A stretch of DNA of 64,000 bases from Cardinalis cardinalis (GCA_014549065.1 JACDOX010000139.1:1276969-1340968), one strand, 5' to 3'. Positions 38,501 to 50,600 are shown, counted from the first letter of the stretch. Made by a program: numbers and translations. The notes: a model not told the origin generated them from the sequence alone.

Positions 38501-40600
38501 TGTCTCGCAGGGCTCTGTGCTCAGCACACACAGGTTTGTGAGGCTCAGTGTGGCTCTGCTTGCTGCAAACTCCCCAGCAGCGCCCACACAACCCTGGGGA
38601 GAGAGGGATGAGCAACACCCACTTCCTGCACTGAGATTTGGGGGGGCACTTTGCAAGGGCACGTCAGCTGTAGGCTTTCCAAGAATGATGTACAACAGAA
38701 GCTGCTCCTTACAGAAAGGAGCAAGTCCAGAATATCCCCTGCCATTGGAAGGCTGAGAAGAATCGGCTCTAGGTAAGTACAATGACAGGAACCCAGAAGC
38801 AGGGGTAAACTCTGCTGGTTTGCAGTGACACTGATTTTGCAGCCCTATCTGCCAAAGCCCTGGGCTGTGCCTGGCCTGCTCGTGCTTGGCAGAAGCGCAT
38901 NCGTCTGTCGCAACCAGCAGAAGGAAGTGTTACTGAGCTCCACTTCCTTAAGGGTCTGTGGTGGCAGAGAGGCACCGTGCTCCACGGAGAGGCTGCGAGG
39001 GAGACAGCGAGGTACAGATGTGCTGTGGCAGTCCACAGGGAGCTCTCACAGCTCTGCTCACCCTCACAGCCAGCTCTGGCTCACTTTCGAAGGCGTTGCT
39101 GCACCCGGGGCACCTTTGCCATGCAGAGCAAGGGTTGAGCAGGCTCATCCAGCCTGGCAAGCGCAAGGCTGATGCCCTCAGCTCCTGAGGGTGGTGACTG
39201 GGCAGCCCAAGGACAGAAGTGTGCCAGGGAGGTGGCACATGCTGAGCTCTGACAGCCTTCCCAGGGTGCAGCTGAGAGGGGAGGGTTGGACACACAGGAA
39301 GTTCAGGTTTTCATAGCTTGTGGGCTTGGCTTTCAGGTCTGCTGGAGGGTTACCTGCTTGCACTTTGTCATACTGTAAGTTGTGTTTGTATCTTCATTCA
39401 TTCATCTTTTTTTCTTGTGTAAGGGAAAAGGTGGCATGAGGCTGCTTTTTAAGTATAAAGTTTTCTCTGTATAAAGTTATTCCTATTAAGATATAAAAAG
39501 CAAATGCAGAGTTGCACAAGACCATGTAGCAAAATCTTCAGCAAAATGTGAAGGACGCTACCTCTCTCGCTGGCAAAACATTTCTGCCTGCTTTTGAAGT
39601 GTTTCACCTCTGTCTGTTTCTAGTTGGGGTTAGTTGATCCGTGGAGAATTCCAGGATGGAGCAGAAATGCTGGAAAGTGAAAAGGAAAGAATGTCACAAG
39701 TGGGCAGATTTGCAAGCTCATGTGATTAGGGCAGACTGGGAGCCCCAAGTCTCGGCAGGGGAGCTGGCAGGGATTAGCAGGGGTTATCTGGAATGGGGAT
39801 AGAGGGAAGAGAGAGTTGGGCAGCAGTGGAAAAAAGCTGCCTGGAAACATCATCCCACCCCACTTCCCTGCTTTCCTTTCCATTTCCCCTCTCCTCACCT
39901 CCCTTCTCAAATCTGCCAACTTCAAATTCTTCAGCCATGCCAATAGCAGCAGCATCATCGTGCTGTGCAGAGGGGAAAAAAGGGGACAGCCATGTCCAAA
40001 AAGTCTCCTGGTAGTGCTGGATCTCTTGAATGCCCTGCAATGGGAGAGAAGAATAGTTTGGAGCATTTTCCTAGGAACAGGCCTGGCTGGTGTTGCTGCA
40101 TACACAGGCAGTGCTGGAATGAGGTCTGTCTGAAGGAGACCCAGGCTCTTCCTTGCCCTTTGCTCTGGCAGTGTGGGGCTGCCACGCCTTTGTTTTGGGG
40201 ACCTTTGCACTGTAAACAGCTCTGTGAGGGAGCTGCTCCTCTAATGATTTCCCCTCATTGGCCTGCTCTGAATACCCTTGATCCCTGCCAAAGCATAAAG
40301 GACGTCAGAGCTGGATACATGATCATTTCCAGTTTCTGTTTCGATATCGTGTTCAGATTCTTCAGGCAGCTCAGAGTAGCTCTGTCACAGACCCTTGGAA
40401 GATCAACAGCTGGCAGCTTTTGGCTATGGATATGTGATCCATGATAGGCAGTGTTGTAGGGGCAGTTAATTGGTGAGATACATTTAAATAAGTGTTGTAT
40501 GGGTCCGAAACTGGGAGATTAAATGAAGGGTGAAGCACAGCAAGCAGCAAAGTAAAATCCCATGAGTTGAAATTGTTGGTGGCTATCTGTTTAATTTTCT
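35570..40600. other. Intergenic stretch between the xCT-like and PARP genes
   Basis: I see no supported coding exon. The left part may be 3' UTR of the xCT-like gene. An open frame of about 100 codons at 37704-38006 contains two ambiguous bases and no domain I recognise. T/G-rich low-complexity sequence lies at 38038-38108. Confidence 0.5.
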
Positions 40601-40611
40601 TCTCTTTGTAG

Positions 40612-40652
40612 GTGCTGTGTCTAGGATAGAGTGCAGAGCAGAGACTTTGCTG
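40612..40652 (+). other. Candidate non-coding 5' exon of the PARP-like gene
   Basis: A 41-nt segment is flanked by a strong polypyrimidine acceptor (TTTTCTTCTCTTTGTAG) and a consensus GTAAGT donor. It has no useful open frame, so it could be a 5' UTR exon splicing to 41521. This is splice-site evidence only. Confidence 0.3.
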
Positions 40653-41025
40653 GTAAGTAATGATATCCCCTCCTGCAAGTGAGAGCTGCTTTCTCACTCC
40701 CTATCCTCAACAGGACAGCAGGGAGAAAATAAGATTCATGAGCTGAGATAAAGCCAAGGTGAACATTGGGCATGACAGACTTCACTTGGGGGAAGTTAAT
40801 TTATTGCCAATTAAAATAGATTTAAATTGTGAGAAAAGAAAATTATATCACTTATTCCCCCCTCCATGTTTCCCAGATTCAACTTCACTCCTTCATTCCT
40901 GAATTTTCTGCCCCCTCCTACCAAAGCAACACAGTGGGGAAGGGAAATGGATGTTGTCCTCAGTCTGTAAGACTTGCCATCTACTCCTCCATCATTCTCA
41001 AAAATTTCCTGTGTTTCAGCAGGGT

Positions 41026-41240
41026 TTATTTCCCATGGGCTGCAGTCCTTCAGGATAAACGTGCTCCAGCATGGGTTCTTCTCCATGGACTGCAGCTTCC
41101 CTCAGGGCGTGTCCACATGCTGCAGCATGGCCTTCTCCATGGGCTGCTGTGTGGATCTCTGCTCCATGGACCTCCACAGGCTGCAGGGGCACAGCTGTCT
41201 CACCATGGCCTTCTCTATGGGCTGTAGGGCAATCTCGGTG
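41026..41240. repeat. Internally repetitive CCATGG-type element
   Basis: Related units of about 27 nt recur near 41067, 41123, 41162 and 41201, each built on a '(c)catggccttctccatgggctgc'-like core, with a further partial unit near 41031. It resembles interspersed repeats found in bird genomes. The short open frames across it, rich in Cys, Met and Ser, are by-products. Confidence 0.5.
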
Positions 41241-41520
41241 TCAGGCGTATTTTCTTAAAATGTGTTTTTTTGGAAGATACATTTTGGAGAAAATCAGTGG
41301 CACAGGTCCAAGCCAGAGAGGTCAGGGTCACTCTTAGGTACTTACCATGCCCCATAAACATCCAAACACCAATTTCTCAGTTCTGGGGCAAACCTGCACT
41401 TTCCAGCTGAAGGGGGTCTCCTTTTTTAAGAAGTGAATAGATTTCTGATCAGGGATACTGCACAATCTGACAGCTTTGGAAAAGATGCCTACTTTGATCT
41501 GGATTTCTTTTCCAATGCAG

Positions 41521-41657
41521 GGCAGAGCAAGCAGCCAGGTGCCCATCAGCTCTTCTGCACTTGTGTTGTCTCCTGACTCATCTGCCTGCTCCTGAAAATG
41601 GAGTATGCCTGGTATTGGCTTGATGATTCCAACCAGTGGATTGAGTATGGGAAAGAG
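41521..41657 (+). CDS. PARP-like exon 1: 5' UTR plus WWE N-half (coding 41598-41657)
   Basis: The acceptor TTTCTTTTCCAATGCAG ends at 41520 and the donor is GTGAAA. The first 77 nt are untranslated. The 20 codons from ATG 41598 carry the WWE signature tryptophans W5, W7 and W14 and E16 (WYWLDDSNQWIEY). The exon ends in phase 0. Confidence 0.85.
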
Positions 41658-44600
41658 GTGAAATTCATCTGCTGTTCATGCTTTTGTTAAGCCATCTTTG
41701 GAGAGTTCTTTAGAGCGTGTTGTTCTGCAGCTGGTGTGTTCTGCACGCACTGCTGGGTGCCCCTGCAGTGCTGCTCCAATGCCTGGGTGGAATTGTCTTC
41801 TTAATTGTCCCTCAAAGCTGGACTGGAACNCTGTGAAAGCTTTCAAGGGACTGGCTTGGGAAGCGGGTGAATTTTCCAGAGCTGACAAACATAATTTGGC
41901 CTGAGCTGACCACACAGGCAGTGGGGTTCTTTGTTGCTGCTGTTAGAAGCAGCTGTGCTTGGTGGGGTGCCCCTCCATCTCTGTAGAACAAAATGCTTGA
42001 AGCCACAGAGACTTCAAAACATCCTCCTGCCATAGGGGCCTGGGGAAACATTGATATTTCCCCACAGCAGCACCTAAACCAAAGGGTGGTTTCTAACACA
42101 CGTTGTTTCCTTGTTCTTTCTGCAGCACTCAGGTCACGCCACTGCCACTGTAACATCTGCATTTCTGGAGAATGAATATCAAGCTGACAAGAATGGTGTT
42201 ATTTTCTTCAGGGCTGGTTCTCAGCAGTATCATTTAGACTTTGCAGGTGAAGTGTCTCCTTGTTTTAATTTCATTTCATAGCGCAGCTGGCTTGAAGGTT
42301 TTCACATTATGTCTGCATCTCTTTGAACAGCTCTTCTTCCTCCTGCAAATTTTCTCAAAGCAGAAATTGAGCAGTAGGTAAATTTCTCTAAACTTTTGAC
42401 ATGCCCCACTTAAGCTTCTACACTTGGGCATCTGTAGTTAAAAAAACATACCTGACAATATTGTACTCAGAAGAAGAGTTGAGAATAAATGCTTCATGGC
42501 ACCTTGGCTTATACATTTGAGTATAAACACCTGAAAAGGAAGAATGAGAAATCAGGAAAATAAAAAAAAAGTCACTGAAAAGTCAAAAGGTGAAGAAATG
42601 AGCCTATAATGAACCTCTTGCAAGCTTCTTACAGGGAGAGAAAGCACAGTGCAGCAAACAAAAATTTAGGGCTGGTTGCATAGAGAAAGAAACAGGAAAA
42701 TGAAAAATGCTTTTCTGTTTCTAATTTATTTACCCATCTTAAAACTCCTGTTAGCTTTCCAAGCTTTAAATGTTTCCTGGCATGAGTAAAGAGTGGTGTT
42801 TAAAGGAGGAAACAATGGATAATTAGCCATGTCACACAGCATGTGCTCTGTGATATTGTTACAGGACCAAGAAGGGAGGGCAGGCTTTGCTTTTAGCACT
42901 GTGGAGCAGCCCTGTGCTGCCAGGAAAGCCGGGTTTGTGGCCCCCATTGCACTGAAAACTCTTCCCTGCTGCAGGCCTGCCATCAGATGTGGTTTTCTCT
43001 GGCCAGCAGCCTAGATGTGAATACCAGTGCAGGTGCAGTTGGTGCTTGGTTGCCTTCAAGTTTCACAGCCTGTGCTAGCAGGTGGCTGACCTTGCTGATC
43101 TCCAAGTAGGAGCAGTGCAAGTGGGAATGAAGTTTGCACTGGGGTGGGTGGGATAGAGAGAGCACCACAATGCAATATTCAGGGCTACCTCCTCTTTTAT
43201 TTTTACTTAACATGGAAGAGCCTGTCCCTAGACAATGAATTATCTCATTATTGAGTTAGTGTGTTTTTCTTTCAAGACATGGTCCAAACAAATGTGCTCT
43301 TTAAAACTCAAAGAAGTGTTATTCGACTGCCTAAAGAGTCTGAAGATGGACAAGATGGAAGGTAATACACATCCATTGTTTAACAATGTCTCTAGAGGAC
43401 AGCACCTTTCTGCTAAGAAGTTCCTCCTACCTGCCTAGAATGCAATTTTATATTTCTTAAATTAGTTTTTAGATGCCTTTTTCTGACTGGTTTAACAGTA
43501 CATTTTGCAGTGACAGTATTTGTAAATTATGCAACACTTCTGTAAAACTCTCTGGAGGGATGTTTGCTGGCAGTCTCTGGCAGCTGTGACAGACAACTAG
43601 AGCAGATCTGCTCTCTCTGTGAGAGGCAAGGCCACATAGGGCTGACACAACTGTGCCAGGAATTTTTATTCCTTGATTTATGCCCCAACACTAATAAATA
43701 AACTGTGCAGCAATTAGGGGCAAGGGACTGCCAATCCCAAGAGCTGTGGTGCATGTGGATGTCATCTCTTGGAAAGCTGAGGATAAACTAAAACTCAGAA
43801 CAGGCAAATCCACTGACGTGAAGTGAATTAGAGGCACACTTGAGATACCCTATCTTATGGCTTTTTCTAAAATAAGTTCAGCTTAACAGAATTTGAACAC
43901 ATCTGCTATAAATATTATTTGTCCTACTGATTTATTTTAGTAAGAGCTGTNTCTGCTTTAGAAACTCACCAGCAGACAGTGCATGTAAAGCTGAGGGTTC
44001 AATTAAAGTGTTGGTTCAACGTAAGGTGTGTTCATTCAAAAAGAAAACAAACTATAGCTTGTGAATGGATGTCTGAAGGCTGATTCTGGTGTAGATTCAC
44101 CAGAAGGGGGATTTGGTTAGGAGTGTCACCAGCTGACTGGCTCCTTTTCTATTCTTAGCCAAAACATGACTCTATCACATCCTGTCTATCCTCCACAGTG
44201 GGACCAAACTGCACTACCTGATATTGGGTACAAGGTAGGACTTTCCAGCTCTCCAGTGGGCAGGGAGAGCTTTCTCCTGCACTGATTTTTCCAAGACCAT
44301 AATTCAAGGCAATTGAGATAATATCAGCTTTTAAATGTGTCTTGTAAATTAAGCAGCTATGATGTGAGACAAGACTGACAGTTTCATATTCAGAACAGAT
44401 GTGCATTTCCTGGGAGGCTCTCTGAGAATCATGTGGTATCATCTCCCCTATAATACCNCACAGGGTAAGAAAGGCCATTGCTGCTCATAACTGTCCTTTG
44501 CACTCTCCCAAGGCACTTAATCCCCTGATAAACCAGATTAATTGTATCCTAAGGTGGTATTTCCTCTGTCAGTTTGGGGCAGGATGTTATTTGCTGTGGT

Positions 44601-46914
44601 ANAACTGCAGCTTAGCCCTGTAGGGCAGAGTAGAGTAGTGTGTCAGATTAAGGTAAAACTTTCACTCTGCTTCAGCCTGAATGCTGCTGTGCATTTCAAC
44701 TTTAGGTACTCTGAGCTAAAAATAGTCCAGATGTGGAGGTGCACCCTCAAAAGGAAACTTGTCTGGGATTGCACAGGTTTCCCTCAGCTGGTGCCTGTGC
44801 TTCCACATGGGGAGTGATGGTAAAGGAGGGTTGATAGGAAAAGAAGCAGCAGCTTGTGGTTTTTGTGGTAGGGCTTTTCAGCAGATGTGAGAAGATTGAG
44901 GAGTCCTTTGAAAGGACTGGGAGTTGTTACTCTCAGTAATACCTTATTTTTAGTGCTTTAAAAATTTTCAGTTGATACAGCTCAGCACTGATTCCCAAGA
45001 ATATATAAAAATCAAGAGGCTGTTTGAGAAGACAATGAATAATTACTGCATCAACCAACTGCAGAGGATTCAGAACCCAACACTTTGGGACATCTTTCAG
45101 TGGTTTGTATCTATTTTATTTCATTATCTTTACTGTATGAGAAGACTGGTATTTCCTGATCTCTTGTCCTCCATAGTCTTCATTGGAGCTGCCAAATTCA
45201 GCAGTCCAGCAGAGATGAGGCTGCCACACATCTCTCTGCCCAGGTCTGGCTGGTGGCCCAGACTTATGGCTGCCCCAAAACCTGGCTCCCTGAGGCTGAG
45301 GCTTCCCTGGAGCAGTCATGGAAGGGGACTGGGGCTCCTCTCTCTGTGACTGAGTTGTTAGCATTGCATCTGTGTTCTTTTGTGTGTGCAGAAATGAGCC
45401 TTTTATCCCAAGCAAGATATGTATGTGATTCTTGCTGGTGTTATTCAAAAAGTAATTATTTTCTTTCATCATAACTGAGCTTTGGTTTTTCAGGTTTATT
45501 CTTTTGGTTTTAGCCTCTTCCACCCAGGAGTTAGGGNAAAAAAAAAAGAGGAGACTTTTTTTTTGCTGAGAAAGATAAGGGCAGAGATTATACAATCTTC
45601 ACTGTAGCTTCACACAGCTCTGTTTTGTAATCATATTTATGTATTCAGGATTTATATAACATGGGAGCTGACCAATTCCTAGTCAGAGATGTTTGTCTCT
45701 TTACTCTCTCATGTGGTATGAAGTTGTGGGTGACACAGTGCATAGTGCTGCTGAGAACTTTTTGTTTTGCTGGCAGGAGCCAGCCTGTGTGGCAGGGTAC
45801 CAGCAGAAGTGCAAAGCAGGCAGTAACCCCAGCGAGAGTGGTTTGTGTCACTGTTCCTCCATGACCCAGAAGTAGGGAGGAGTTGAGTTGGGAAATTTTC
45901 CTTGTTTGAACCAGGAAAACAAGTAGGGGTTGTTTGTTTGTTTTGTTTTTGTTCTGTTGGGGTTTTTCTGGGTTTGGTTTTTTTTTTTTTGTTTGGTTTG
46001 GTTTTGGGGGTTTTTTTTGTAATTTTTTTTTTTGTTGTCTCTAGGCAAAAAGAAAAGATGAAGAAGCTCCATCAATTCAAAGGGGTGAATGAGAGGCTCC
46101 TGTTCCATGGCACAAGTCCATCCCNTGTGTCTGCCATCTGTGAGCAGAACTTTGACTGGAGACTCTGTGGGACTCATGGGACAATGTATGGAAAAGGTAC
46201 AAGTGCAGAAGGGTGTAGGGCCTGTAGCAGCAGGGACTGCAGACCCCAGCCAGGCTGAGGGATGTGGGTGCAAAGTGACTGATGGTTCCTGACCCACGTA
46301 CTCCTGCCTTTAGGGCACAGTCACCTGTATACATCTGCATTGCTTTAGGTAGCACCCACAACAGCAATCCCATTCCAGGAAGGGCTAAACCCACCTCTCT
46401 TTGCCTCGGCTACCTGCTCTTGGACAGGTGAGACTGGGAGGCTGATGGTGAAATGTGGACTGGAGTTTGTCGGTGCCTTACAATAAGTCAATGTGGCAAC
46501 ACCTGGCAAGAATGTTCCCACACATTGTAGGGCTAGCTGGGCTCGCTGGATTGCTGGCTGCCAAGGTGCTGTTAGCAGGTGCTTGTCCCTTGGCTGGTGT
46601 GTTGTCTGACCTGTGGCTTTTTCTGCTCCCTAGGAAGCTACTTTGCCAGAGATGCCAGCTATTCCCATGAGTACTGCTCCTCTCTCGGTGGGCGCTACCG
46701 CATGTTCGTAGCTCAGGTTCTTGCTGGAGACTTTGTGCGGGGGAACCCTGAGTACTGCCGCCCTCCACCCAGGGACAAAAACTCAAACAGACTTTATGAC
46801 AGCTGCGTGGATGACCCCACAGACCCTTCTATCTTTGTCATCTTTGAGAAGCAACAAATTTACCCTGCCTATATCTTGGAGTACAGCCTTGAGACCAGCT
46901 GTGTGGTCCTGTAA
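41521..46914 (+). CDS. Compact WWE-domain mono-ADP-ribosyltransferase (PARP7/11/12 type), 7 exons (gene span)
   Basis: Coding exons are 41598-41657, 42126-42246, 43277-43361, 44159-44234, 44972-45102, 46045-46196 and 46634-46914. They join in phase to 906 nt, 301 residues plus stop. Residues 1-61 form a WWE domain split over two exons, opening MEYAWYWLDD with QWIEY. Residues about 105-301 form a PARP catalytic domain with RIQNPTLW, LFHGT (H179), GSYFARDASYS (Y211) and SIFVIF (I275). The H-Y-I triad, with Ile in place of the polymerase Glu, marks a mono-ADP-ribosyltransferase. Length and lack of CCCH zinc fingers resemble PARP11; the catalytic sequence also resembles PARP12 and TIPARP. WWE domains often bind ADP-ribose chains. 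ATG 41598 has A at -3 and G at +4 and an in-frame TGA 24 nt upstream. Residue 185 is ambiguous (CNT). A decayed duplicate lies downstream. Orthology to a named PARP is not settled. Confidence 0.92.
42126..42246 (+). CDS. PARP-like exon 2: WWE C-half
   Basis: The acceptor is TTCTGCAG and the donor GTGAAG; it runs from phase 0 to phase 1. It encodes YQADKNGVIFFRAGSQQYHLDF, the second beta-rich half of the WWE fold. Two further copies of this exon lie at 52888 and 55498. Confidence 0.9.
43277..43361 (+). CDS. PARP-like exon 3: WWE-catalytic linker
   Basis: The acceptor is TTTCAAG and the donor GTAATA; it ends in phase 2. It encodes DMVQTNVLFKTQRSVIRLP followed by an acidic stretch. The M-x-Q-x-N...R-x-V-x-R pattern follows the WWE domain in PARP7/11/12 proteins. 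Confidence 0.88.
44159..44234 (+). CDS. PARP-like exon 4
   Basis: The acceptor is TTCTTAG and the donor GTAGGA. It encodes HPVYPPQWDQTALPDIGYK, the proline-rich lead-in to the catalytic domain. It closes the phase from 2 to 0, which makes the gene model contiguous. Confidence 0.87.
44972..45102 (+). CDS. PARP-like exon 5: start of catalytic domain
   Basis: The acceptor is TTTTCAG and the donor GTTTGT; it ends in phase 2. It encodes IKRLFEKTMNNY and LQRIQNPTLWDIFQW, the standard first helix and RIQN-x-x-LW motif of this PARP group. Confidence 0.92.
45928..46030 (+). repeat. G/T-only low-complexity tract (GTTT-rich)
   Basis: About 100 nt made almost entirely of G and T, with GTTT and GGTTT units, lies directly upstream of the exon 6 acceptor and occupies its branch-point and polypyrimidine region. 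Confidence 0.75.
46045..46196 (+). CDS. PARP-like exon 6: catalytic His
   Basis: The acceptor CTCTAG follows a 100-nt G/T tract; the donor is GTACAA and the exon ends in phase 1. It encodes GVNERLLFHGTS with the NAD-contacting H179, then ICEQNFDWRLCGTHG. One base (46125) is N, leaving residue 185 undefined. Confidence 0.92.
46634..46914 (+). CDS. PARP-like exon 7: catalytic Tyr and Ile, stop TAA
   Basis: The acceptor is CCCTAG. It encodes GSYFARDASYS (Y211), MFVAQVLAGDFVRGN, LYDSCVDDPTDPSIFVIF (I275) and a C-terminal YPAYILEYSL, then TAA at 46912-46914. This is a full-length PARP C-terminus for the family. Confidence 0.94.
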
Positions 46915-46946
46915 TGAATGGTGGAATGTCTTTTGAATTCACACTG

Positions 46947-46952
46947 AATAAA
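46947..46952 (+). terminator. AATAAA poly(A) signal of the PARP-like gene
   Basis: A canonical AATAAA lies 33 nt after the stop codon. This implies a short 3' UTR if it is used. Confidence 0.65.
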
Positions 46953-47493
46953 TTACTCTNCAGTACAGTTTTTAGAAATGTTTGTTCAATTTTAGTTGTA
47001 GCTTTAGAGCACTTTGTAGTGCAGTGAACCAGTATCAATCCCCTGATTGTTTGGGGGGCAGAGTTATTTGTTGGGGGCTATTCTTTCCCCAGAAGCAATG
47101 CCAAGCTTTAGCATTCAGCATATCTCTAGCCTGGAATGGGGACGTGCCTGCCTTACATACCATGATGCAGTGACACGTGCTGAGTTGAAATGACCTTGAT
47201 CCACTGATATGGTCACTTCGGGTTGATTCCTGCCTGTGATGGTGCTGATATGCCAAAGGGAGGCTGGGCAGAAAATGTGGAAGAAGGAAAGGTGAAAGTA
47301 CCTACATCATGGTGCTCAAGAGAGGAATCTTGGCCTGCCTTTGAAGTAAATGGCAGGAAGCTCCTGCATCCTGAAGGCTTTGTAATTAATGCTGGCAAAG
47401 AACTTTGCTTTGTTTCCTAGTCACATTGCTGACATTTCTTCTTACCTTGTTCTGCTGTGTCAAATCTGCATGTCTCTGTGACACCCTGTCCTT

Positions 47494-47608
47494 CCTCAGT
47501 TCCCACTGGATTTAGGTCAAGAAAAGCAGGGATATGGCAGCTGCTGAAGTTAGATTCCCACCATGCCATGACACCAGCAGTGAGGAAGTCCATGGTGAGC
47601 TGAATAAT
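47494..47608 (+). repeat. Duplicated 3' flank, copy 1
   Basis: A block of 54 nt beginning gtcaagaaaagcagggat matches 63905 onward with only two differences. The match resumes after a short gap through gaagtccatggtgagctgaa. It lies about 0.6 kb after the intact PARP-like stop codon. Confidence 0.75.
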
Positions 47609-47619
47609 GGCCCACAGTA

Positions 47620-50600
47620 GTGTCCCACCAGGGCTGTGGAGCCAGTTCCTGCAGCAGTGAGCGGTGAGACGCAGGGGCTTTGTGAGGGCTGGCTGCTGGC
47701 ATGGGCACCTCCTTCCCACCCTGCAGGCTGGCACAGGTNGTGCCTGTTCTGGATTCCCTGCTGCTGCTGCCTGGAGCTTCTGATGATGAAGTGTCCCAAT
47801 GGTGTGCGCTCCAGCTAGGATGGACAGTGGGGAAAGCTTGAATTGTGGTCATAGTACTTGAAACTTGGTGGGTAATGGGATAACATTTGGGATGAGTGAC
47901 AGCATGGAAACAAAAAATGAATGGTTTATTTTAAAGCAGCTGTGAGGTGTAAGTTGTAATTCAGCAGAGGAGTCACGAGTTCACCTGTGTGTGCCATAGC
48001 TGGGAGGAACCAAGAGGAGGGCTGTGTGTAGGATCTCATCAGCTTTCTTAAAGCTGCTATCTTCAGGCACAATCAGTGCCTTTAGAGAATTTTGAAGGAC
48101 AGGTGGCTGCAGTAACTCCCTAAGCTGCACTAATTAATACAATTCCATGTCTCACTGCTTTTGCAGAAGCCTAGAGGTTCTTCTTTTGCAAATCAGTGAT
48201 CTAGTCTTGTCAGTCAAAGGTGAGCAGAGAACTTTCCACACAGTCAGGAAGTAAAAATGAAAGTCACTTAAAGTGACTTACAGTGGATGGGAAGGGACTG
48301 AACAGTGACTATTTTCAGCTGTCACCCTACATTGGTCCTTGCAACATTCCATAGATTTCCTCCATGACTTCATCAGCTTAAGAGGGCTTGGACGTGCAGC
48401 CTTTGGGCAGGAGAGGGGGCTGGGAGATGGAGGGTTTGGGAAGAGTTTTGCTATTATACAAAATACTCTGTGGAATGATGCCTGTGTATAAATCATCTTC
48501 CCCCATTCTTCTCCTCCATGACAGAAGAAACCACTCATCATGTGGGAGACAGTTATTTCCAGCAAGGTGGGCTTCAGAGTATCATTGCCAAATTCATCAG
48601 AGGCAGGAGAAGATAAGGAAGAGCCTGCTGAGAAGCAGGCCAGCCACAAGAAAATGGGGGGGGTGGGGGTGTTGATCTGAAAAAGAGGAAACCAGGCAGA
48701 GAACAGAGGACAGGTGCAAACATGCACAGTTTGGAAGAAAATTAAGATTTTCCAGTAAGTCAAAACTATTTCTGACTACAGGGAGAGTTTCTCACAGCCT
48801 CCAGCTGCCTCCAGAATTAGGTGCTGGGTGTTTTATCAAGAAGATCAGGCAGGATCTGGTGTGAGCAGGTGTAACAGTGTGCAGTAGTGTGGCACTGCTT
48901 GGGCTCTGCAGATGCTGGAGTACCAGATCTGACATGGAAGTTCTCCTTGATGAGCCTGTGCTCTTTCAGGGTCACCCTCTGCAATTCTCCCTTCGTGCTA
49001 CTGCTCAAAGGAGCACTCGTGCCTCCAGGTGGATGCTGCTGCTGTTTCCCCCATGCCACTGCTGGATGGGGGGAGCAGATGCAGGGAACTCACCTGCTTG
49101 AAAACTGACCTAGCCAAAACCCCCACAAAACCCAAACCCAAAATACAGTGTTCCGCATGAGCAGTTCTGCTTGTGTCGACACCAACAGAGAGCTGAGCAG
49201 GCTGCAGCATGATTTTTAATTGGCATAAGATGATCATGAACCTCTAGCCCAAGCAGATCTGGGAATCTATAGCTAAAAGATTCAGGAATATTTCAGCTAG
49301 TGAGGCACTGAGAAGCTGCCAATAAAAGTGAAAAGCAACTTAATCTATGAATACTTTTTCAGGAGACTTTTGTTCAGGATCATAAATTTGCTAAATCTTC
49401 TTCCCAACCTGAACTTGTGGCTGCCTCTGGAGTACCTGGGTGCCTTCAAAGTACTAAAAAGAAAGCATTCCTCAGCACCCTTTTAGATGAGAAATGCTTG
49501 CAAACCATCAGCAACGTGTGTGCTAGTTGGCAGGCTCCAAGCATGGATCTATTGGCTTTTCATTCACTTTTTTTTCCCCAGGAAAAAAATTAAGATCTGT
49601 TGAGAAAGGGTTAAATTGTTTCTGACTCATGCATATGATTGACAGTTTTACAGTCACCAAGATGGTGATGGGACAGGTCTGGCCTGAGGAACACTGATTT
49701 CTGAGGGATTTGCTTCTTCCTACCTCAGCCAGACTGACACAGGATGGGCAGTGCTGCAGTGGGCTTGTTCTGCAGCAGCAGCCTCTCTCTGTCATCTCCT
49801 GGACAGGCTGCTGTGGGCATCAGCAGCTTCTCCAGTCATTTCTTCAGCAATTGCTTTTCAGGAACCAGCAGCTATTCATAAGGATCAATGGATGCATTTT
49901 GTACTCATATAAATAATGTATTTTTTCTATGTGTTCAAATGTACTGTCTTTGCCTGCAAGGATATTAGCTTGAGTGATCTTTCCATCATAATGTATTGCT
50001 AATTGATTTTATTGTGGTTCTCTTAGGGCTTCACAGCATGCCTAGCTTTAACACAGTTGGTTACATATTCATGCAACTGGTGTAGGCTTTCTATTAAATA
50101 ACACCTCAGCAAGTTTTCAGGCTTTCTTTTCATTTACTGGTGCCGAGTTTGACTTCTCAGTATTTTTAAGAAACCTTTTAACAATTTTGACAGAATTTAT
50201 TACAGGATGATTAAACTGCAGAAGCCTAATGCTTGATTCAATGTGCTGAATGACATATTATTTTCCAAAACACTCAAACTGTTAAAAATCAACCTGAGCC
50301 CCATAACCTGGCATGACCACTGTATGGGTGCCAGGTGAAGAAAACACAGACATTGTTCTTGGCATGGCATGCTCAACAATTGCATTATTTAACAAGGCTG
50401 TTTCTAGATTGAGGGAATAATGAACCTAGATCACTGTGGTAATAATGAGGGCTGAGGGTTTGGGGAAGGGCAGGAGTCTTTAGTTAGGGGCCTGTAGGAG
50501 ACAGATCCNAGGCAACAGCTTTTTCTGGTTGTTCCTGTTCTTTTTCAGTGCCTGTTGTCTGGCATGTTGAGTCCCAGGCACGATTTCCCAGAGCAACTCA

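Noticed and set aside
40829..41337. Cys/Met/Ser-rich open frames, briefly considered as a cysteine-rich secreted protein
   Set aside because: The composition comes from the repeated CCATGG-type DNA units read in several frames.
45848..46297. Minus-strand frame rich in Lys, Asn, Gln and Thr
   Set aside because: It is the antisense of the G/T-only tract and overlaps exon 6 of the PARP-like gene.
48652..48675. G-rich run, considered as a telomere-like or G-quadruplex element
   Set aside because: It is a simple G9-T-G5 stretch without four spaced G-tracts or TTAGGG units.
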